Of a stretch of DNA of 64,000 nt, positions 58,801-64,000 are shown in pieces. The stretch is from Anisus vortex. Taxonomy: Eukaryota; Mollusca; Gastropoda; Planorbidae. Position 1 is the first letter of the stretch; every line of letters starts with the position of its first letter. Under the pieces are notes generated by a model. The model was given only the letters and a program-made list of their open reading frames with translations. It was not told the origin of the DNA and did not search any database. The DNA lies in contig OX421503.1 in NCBI GenBank assembly GCA_949126835.1, forward strand, positions 4,392,823 through 4,456,822. The letters are read 5' to 3'. The position numbers and the translations under genes were made by a program.

Positions 58801-59317
58801 TGCTAAAAAAACATTTTTGCTGAGTTATCATGTTTTGAAAACAAATTTATTTTTATAACACTAGACTAACCCTTTTTTCGATGACTGTTAAAAAAAGAAA
58901 AATTTAATGACTATTTTAAAAAGTAAAATGTAATAACTTTTGCTTTCCTAAAAATAGTTTTCAAACAGCCTGCGTCATTCGTCTTTCTTTCCGTTTTTTT
59001 CCTGTCCTTGACGCATTATATTTTTTATATTGAATTCTTGTTGGTAATCATTCAATGTTGCAGTAAAAAATGTTTATTTAGAAAATGAGAAATTAATATT
59101 AGACTCTAGTAAAATTAAATTAATAAAACTGGTATAATCTGATAAATATTATCTTTAAATAGCTTAGGGTGAAATAGTACACGAGTAACTGTCTTAGATG
59201 CTATATGTAGTTAAAGTATAAAAATAGATTTGTACATGTTACGGCTACACCCGTGTTTAAAGTATACCTTTATCTACGTTTCTACACTATACATAGTCAA
59301 CACTTCTTGATATAAAA

Positions 59318-59575
59318 AGTATCCCATAGGACAAAATTGAGCCATAGGGCTGGTGGAATCAGCGTTCACCAGTTTCTTTGGCCACGGCGTACTAGGGGAT
59401 TGTGTGGCCAGCACAATGCCCATTATATTTTACTTTACCCCAACTAGAGTCAATCAGAGCTGGGTGGACTCAGAGGCACCGTCCAGACCAGGGTGGGGGT
59501 ACTAGTCTGCACCAGGAAAAGTTATTGTGCCTTCACCAGAATTCAAACCCAGGACTTTCAGAACGCCAGCCGAGA
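59318..59575 (-). mobile_element. SINE S1, full-length copy
   Basis: Minus strand: B-box region (gggtttgaattctggtgaag), a small insertion near 59500, cacccagctctgattgactc, gtggccaaagaaactggtga, and a tail ending about 59318. Confidence 0.85.
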
Positions 59576-59821
59576 GAAAAAAAATAATTACAGTTTGACC
59601 TTAAGCACAATCATATCAATTTACTTCACTGGTCATTAACAAGCAGCTTCTTTGTCGCTAAGCAACGTACACACAAAAAACAACCACGACCACACCAGTG
59701 TGCGCCTTATATACAGAGTTTGGTGCAGAATGTGCCAGGAATGAATTTTCCCCGAAAATTTTGAGAATGCCAAATGAAAATGCCTACTACAAAGTTGTCG
59801 AGACTGCGAAAAAACATACTG

Positions 59822-60005
59822 GTATTATTACTTCATATCTTATAAGTTTACAGACGTTCCTTCTAGATAGAAGATTATTACGTCCACTAGGCCCAAAACT
59901 CCTGCAGGGCGACAGGGATCCGCCGGTGGCAGGGATAGAACCCGCGACCTGTCCGTTGGTTTTTTGTTGACAGTCCGGTGTACTAACCGCTGGACCAGCC
60001 GGCCT
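59822..60005 (-). mobile_element. SINE S2: tRNA-derived head with a LINE family C tail
   Basis: Read on the minus strand, it starts about 60005 with a tRNA-like head. The A box is tggtccagcgg (59998-59988), a full match to TRGYNNANNNG. The B box is ggttctatccc (59942-59932), with one mismatch. A short body follows, and then gtaataatcttctat, aaggaacgtctgtaaa and cttataagatatg. These last blocks are the 3' end of LINE family C in the same orientation. This is the structure of a SINE that borrows its LINE partner's 3' end. It is not a functional tRNA gene: the anticodon arm is not tRNA-like. Confidence 0.7.
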
Positions 60006-61020
60006 CACATATTAAATAACGATCTATACAATTACAAGCAAATAATCTCAACTCCAAAATTAAAATAATATGAACAAATAGCTCTAAATGAACTATCAAG
60101 ACAATTCCAAATACAAAATAGTATAAGCTATTGTAGCTTGCTATTAATTCGATATATATGATTAAGTATTTCGTATTTTTAACTGACAAATCCTGCTTAT
60201 TACAAGAGTACAATATACTCCATTTAATTTTTTAGTATTGTTCTGTGACACTTGCAAGTCCGATATTAATGTCAGTTCTTATTTATTAATTTTTTTGGTA
60301 GGGTATATACTTATATATACTTATATATATATATATACTTTTACCACTTAACAAGCACAATATTTAACGTTATACACAATTCCCTTTTTTTTCTATGTCA
60401 GCCTAATTACATCACTGAAAACTCGCTTCTCAAAGACACACAGATATGGACTATATCGAACGCAGCCATCATTCTTCAAAAACAAATAATCACGTGATCT
60501 TAACATGTGACTCTAAAATTTGAACCTTGCACCACTCTTTAACCATCATGTAAAGTTTAAAAAAAAAAGAATACATAAACATAAATTTAAAAAACACAAA
60601 TCTAATATTTCTACACTTTTAAGAAATGTAATTATAAAACAAATAAAAAACAACACCACAAAACAAGTAATTCTCTTAAGCTAATAAAAATTGCATGAGT
60701 TACTTTTTAAATTCTACACTCACAAGCTAGGGTATTCTAGAGTTTGAAGCTAAAAATTAATTAGATTGGTTTTCACACCAAGAAATAGATATATATCTCG
60801 TTTTGTTTATTTTTAATTCCCAACAACTAATATGTTTAGAGCTGGGTTTTTTTTTCAGAAAAAAAAATGTAACAATTATTTAAACTTACACTAGAAGTAA
60901 AAAAAAAGAAAATATCTTCAAATATAAATACATTGTGTTATGTTCGAGGAGAAGAACTGTATTGCTCTCTATTTAAAACGTCAATAATAACCCCCCCCCC
61001 CCCCCCCACATCTGCAGGAC
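60006..61020. other. AT-rich, no gene
   Basis: A (TA)-rich stretch near 60305-60340. The block accactt-acaagcac...tatacacaattcc (60341-60400) recurs at 63595-63635, so it is a fragment of an unnamed repeat. Confidence 0.4.
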
Positions 61021-61021
61021 C

Positions 61022-61200
61022 AAGAATAATAATAATAAAAATGGTCATTTCTTATAGCGCTTCTATCCTTGCTATTAAATTAGCATGCTTAGTGCGCTCT
61101 TGGTGTGAATTGCAATGGCAGATGTATTAGCCAAAGAGAAAGGTCTTTTAAGTTCATTTTTAAAAGACTATCTTGTCTCAGAATCTCTCAGTTAAGAGGA
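61022..61200 (-). mobile_element. LINE family A, 3' UTR fragment
   Basis: It has agcgcactaagcatgctaat, ctataagaaatgaccat and a (ATT)n tail, plus aaaagtctt-like words just after the ORF. This is the same order as at 62427-62600. Confidence 0.65.
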
Positions 61201-61371
61201 ATTATCTAATCCTTTATGAAAATATCTGGATACAAAAAAATGTTATTTATATATTTTGTGTAATCCACACAACCCGCTTCGTATATCATGGCTTTAGCAA
61301 GTTCTCCAAAGTGACCAGAAATATGCCTTTGAACGATGACGATATTTATTTTTAAAATGCATCTCTTCTCA

Positions 61372-61557
61372 CTATTACATTAAGCATGCTTATTGCGCTC
61401 TTGGTATAAATTTTAGTGGCAGATGTAGGTGGTCGTTAAGCACACAGTTATAGAGAAAGGTATAAACTCTATTTAAGACTCTTATGTGTCAGAATTTCTG
61501 AGGCAAGCCTTTCCATATAGATGGCGCCACAGAATCAATCGATTGCTCTCCAAACGA

Positions 61558-61590
<33 letters not shown>

Positions 61591-61700
61591 ATCCACACTA
61601 AGAATTCTAAAGATTGAATGTGATGAGGTGCATATAACCTCTGATAGCGCATGCTAAGGTATTTGTTCTTAATAGTAGGAAGGGGGCTATTCACTTCATA
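61372..61700 (-). pseudogene. LINE family A, degenerate C-terminal and 3' UTR fragment
   Basis: Minus-strand pieces read SIDSVAPSIWKGLPQK, matching EAVAPVLWNNLPISLR of the better copy at 62427-63180, followed by the gcgcaataagcatgctta 3' UTR block. A (TG)n run at 61562-61589 interrupts the coding remnant. Confidence 0.65.
61562..61589. repeat. (TG)n microsatellite
   Basis: About 14 TG units inside a LINE A fragment. Confidence 0.95.
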
Positions 61701-61810
61701 CTTAGTTGAACATGGTCATTGCACACTATATTTGTAAAACGGCAGCAGAGACACCTAGTGACTTATTGATTACATTTAAACATGATGCTCCACTACTGTG
61801 TGTGTGCATT

Positions 61811-62022
61811 CTTATCTTATCTTATATATTACAGACGTTCGTTCTATAAAGAAGATTATTTCGTCCTACGCTCATCCCTGATCCAAGTCTTGTCTTGCAT
61901 CTTTATTAATGTTTTAAATTATGTTAAGTTACTAGATTGCCTGGTTTGTTGAGGTAAGCCATTCCATACCCGAATGCCACTCTGGAAAAAAAAGTACCCA
62001 TATGCTTCTGCTCTCGCAAAAG
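61811..62022 (-). mobile_element. LINE family C, 3' end with (TAAGA) tail
   Basis: Starts cttatcttatcttatatatt, then acagacgttcgttctata, tttcgtcctacgctcatcc and accattccatacccgaatg-like blocks. Same arrangement as 26297-26520. Confidence 0.8.
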
Positions 62023-62159
62023 GTAGAAATTATATAAAGCCATTGAATCTATTTAAACTAAGATACAGTACCAGGCCACATTCGACAATCTGGGTTAAAG
62101 TTCAGCCATCGTATTCCTGGATAAATAAGCCAGTGATTGGCGGCCATTGAGTGTCTTGT

Positions 62160-62280
62160 GGCACATGTTGCGGGGCACGGCATGATCATATTGGCCACAC
62201 TATCTCCTTATCGAATTCACAAATACTTGTGAACGCTGATTCACTTGCCCTATACATCGTTTTGGTCAATTTTTGTACAG
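62160..62280 (+). mobile_element. SINE S1, degraded copy
   Basis: It shows gcggggcacggcatgat (head), ggccacactatctcctta, acttgtgaacgctgattcac and a weak ggtcaa tail. Most of the body is lost. Confidence 0.5.
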
Positions 62281-62426
62281 CTATACGATTTTGATGGAGA
62301 AACTTATGTATACAAACCATTTTGAAAAAAAAAGCAGTAGAAACATTATTGTTATTGTTAATTTGACCATATTTTACATTATCCTTTGTTTTGTAAATTT
62401 TTTGTTTTGTCTTTAAACTCAAACAA

Positions 62427-63180
62427 TAATAATATAATAATAATAATGAGCACTTTTATAGCGCAACTATCCATGCTATAATAGCATGCTCAGTGCGCTG
62501 TCATGACATAGATACAAGAGCACAAATTAGACAATGATTACTTAAACATATAGGACTTTAGGTTCTTTTTAAAAGACTTTGCTTCAGTTTGCCTTAGTGA
62601 AATAGGCAAATTGTTCCATAATACGGGCGCCACCGCCTCAAAGGCGCGCACTCCAAAGGTTTTCTTTCTATGTCCAATAAGACTGGGAGTCCTGAGTAAT
62701 GACTTTTCACTTGAACGGAGATCTCTTGCTGGAACATATGTTGTAAGAATGTTTTGAAGATAGCTAGGTGCAGTGCCATCCAAGCAGCTGAATGCCAGGG
62801 AAAGAAGCTTAAATTCAATTCGCTTTTGCACGGGGAGCCAGTGGAGATCCCTAAGTATAGGGGTGATGTGAGCGGACCTCTCGACCAGAGATACTATGCG
62901 TGCAGCATTGTTCTGCACCTTCTGGAGTCTCTCAATCTGCTTTTTTGGAATCCCCCACAAACAGCTGTTGCAGTAATCAAGTCTTGAGAGAATAAGAGAG
63001 ACGGCAACAGCATTTGCTGTTTTCTTGTTTAGATGAGGTCGCAATTGACCTAAGGCTCGTAATTGCATAGAGCATGCCCGGACGACAGAGCTGACATGGG
63101 TAGTCATTGAAAGTTTACTGTCAATAAACAAGCCAAGATCTTTTACATAGTCAGCATTTACCTGAATGCATTCTCCTACG
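62427..63180 (-). pseudogene. LINE family A (CR1-like), 5'-truncated C-terminal part and 3' tail
   Basis: An intact frame (63203-62538, 221 codons; the first dozen read into the neighbouring element) has VKDLGLFIDSKLSMTTHV, LILSRLDYCNSCLWGIP, ERLQKVQNNAARIV, ILRDLHWLPVQKRIEFKLL and VLWNNLPISLRQ. This is the CR1-clade connection region, distinct from family B at most positions. The 3' UTR contains gcgcactgagcatgctatt and tatagcgc-type words, and ends in (ATT)n at 62432-62450. No catalytic domain remains. Confidence 0.88.
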
Positions 63181-63389
63181 CGAGACCGTCCGCTTGGAAT
63201 CACCTCCCACTACAAATTCGCCATAGCCCTAGCTTCGACACCTTCAGGAGCCGGCTGAAAACTCACCTATTTCGTTCGCATTATTTGCGTATACATATAT
63301 ACATTTTCGTCTGTTGTTCGTTGTCTGTATTTCGTAACTGTCGTCAGCGCATATAACTGTCATCAACGGGATATGCGCTATACAAGCAC

Positions 63390-63425
<36 letters not shown>
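63180..63425 (+). pseudogene. LINE family B, short 3' fragment
   Basis: It encodes RPSAWNHLPLQIRHSPSFDT and FRSRLKTHLFRS, then the family B 3' UTR (ggatatgcgctatacaagc) and an (ATT)n tail from about 63390. This matches the end of 8440-9345 in opposite orientation. Its truncated 5' end abuts the truncated 5' end of the LINE A copy at 62427-63180. Confidence 0.85.
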
Positions 63426-63426
<1 letters not shown>

Positions 63427-63709
63427 TAAGGCAATTTTTATACCATTTTACGAAAGTGTATAGTAATGCTGATTTTAGAGGAGCACTACATTGTAATACT
63501 TATAAAATGAGGCAATAGTCGTTATTTTAAAGCTATCATTTTTCATAGTGTCCGCATTGGAGCCACAAGCATTGGTTATTTGATATGCCATTTATACCAC
63601 TTGACAAGCACTCTATTTGACGCTATACAAATTTCCACTGACTTTCCTTGTCTATTCGAGCACAGCTATGAGATCGTACGTTAAAAACATAAACGTCTAA
63701 GCATTAAAA

Positions 63710-63990
63710 GTAAAAGTAAAGCCTACGGCCGGACCAAAATGATTCATAGGTCCTATGAAGCAATGTTAACCAGTTTCTGTGGCCATGGCATACGAGGGAT
63801 TATGTGGCAAGCACAAAGCCCAGCCGCCTTTACTTTTACCCCAACTAAAGTCAGGTAGCCATCAGAGCTGTTTTAGACTCAGGGACACCCGCCAAACCCG
63901 GGAACATTTTCTAGCCTTCACCAGGATTCAAACCCAGGGCCTTCAATACGCCAGATGAACGCGCTGCCGGATCGCCCACCGTGTCCCCGT
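63710..63990 (-). mobile_element. SINE S1, full-length copy
   Basis: Minus strand: head gggacacggtgggcgatccgg, B-box-like gggtttgaatcctggtgaag, body with tgactttagttggggtaaaa, and tail ending in ggtccggccgtaggctttac. Confidence 0.85.
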
Positions 63991-64000
63991 CTATGCATTA

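Overview
The window is intergenic and intronic DNA from an animal nuclear genome. It is AT-rich, crowded with minisatellites and microsatellites, and full of short, truncated transposable elements. The one recognisable host gene is the 5' coding exon of a D2-like dopamine-receptor-type GPCR on the minus strand (12018-12893). The receptor sequence, the tRNA-derived SINEs and the mix of CR1/RTE-like LINE tails and hAT/piggyBac-type MITEs fit a gastropod mollusc, probably a freshwater pulmonate (Biomphalaria/Bulinus/Physella/Lymnaea type). That assignment is inference, not proof. No bacterial-style gene, operon, rRNA, genuine tRNA gene or CRISPR array is present.

Layout. 1-12017 is probably intron 1 of the receptor gene. 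It holds a MITE (881-1181), LINE tails (3.1, 3.7, 8.2, 8.4-9.3 kb), two SINE copies (4.2, 4.9 kb), a hAT MITE relic (6.8 kb), a 42-bp minisatellite (10.4-10.95 kb) and a ~53-bp one (11.0-11.3 kb). 12018-12893 is the exon, and an isolated hAT-type terminus lies 60 bp upstream of its ATG. 13.1-15.4 kb holds a retroelement-like coding relic, LTR-like sequence, a 23-bp minisatellite and a small minisatellite seeded from a SINE 3' end. 17.4-19.1 kb is a huge GA-rich 12-bp array broken by a 200-N assembly gap. 20-26 kb holds SINE and LINE fragments, one TTAA-flanked mini-MITE and a 13-bp array. 26-36 kb holds LINE tails, a 44-bp hairpin-forming array, a promoter-like cluster and SINEs. 36.4-39.05 kb is a hAT-type element with perfect termini and perfect 8-bp target duplication, interrupted by a second 1.8-kb hAT-type element. 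39-64 kb holds further MITEs, SINEs and LINE tails, 14-bp and 36-bp arrays, a possible LTR-retrotransposon primer-binding site, a tRNA-headed SINE ending in a LINE tail, and two different LINEs joined at their truncated 5' ends.

The window therefore shows little host biology beyond one receptor exon, but it records transposition well. Several insertions keep exact target duplications, nesting order can be read, and a SINE/LINE tail partnership is visible. Most long open frames are artefacts of tandem repeats whose unit is not a multiple of three, or translations of SINEs, LINEs or CT-rich tracts, and are not listed as genes.
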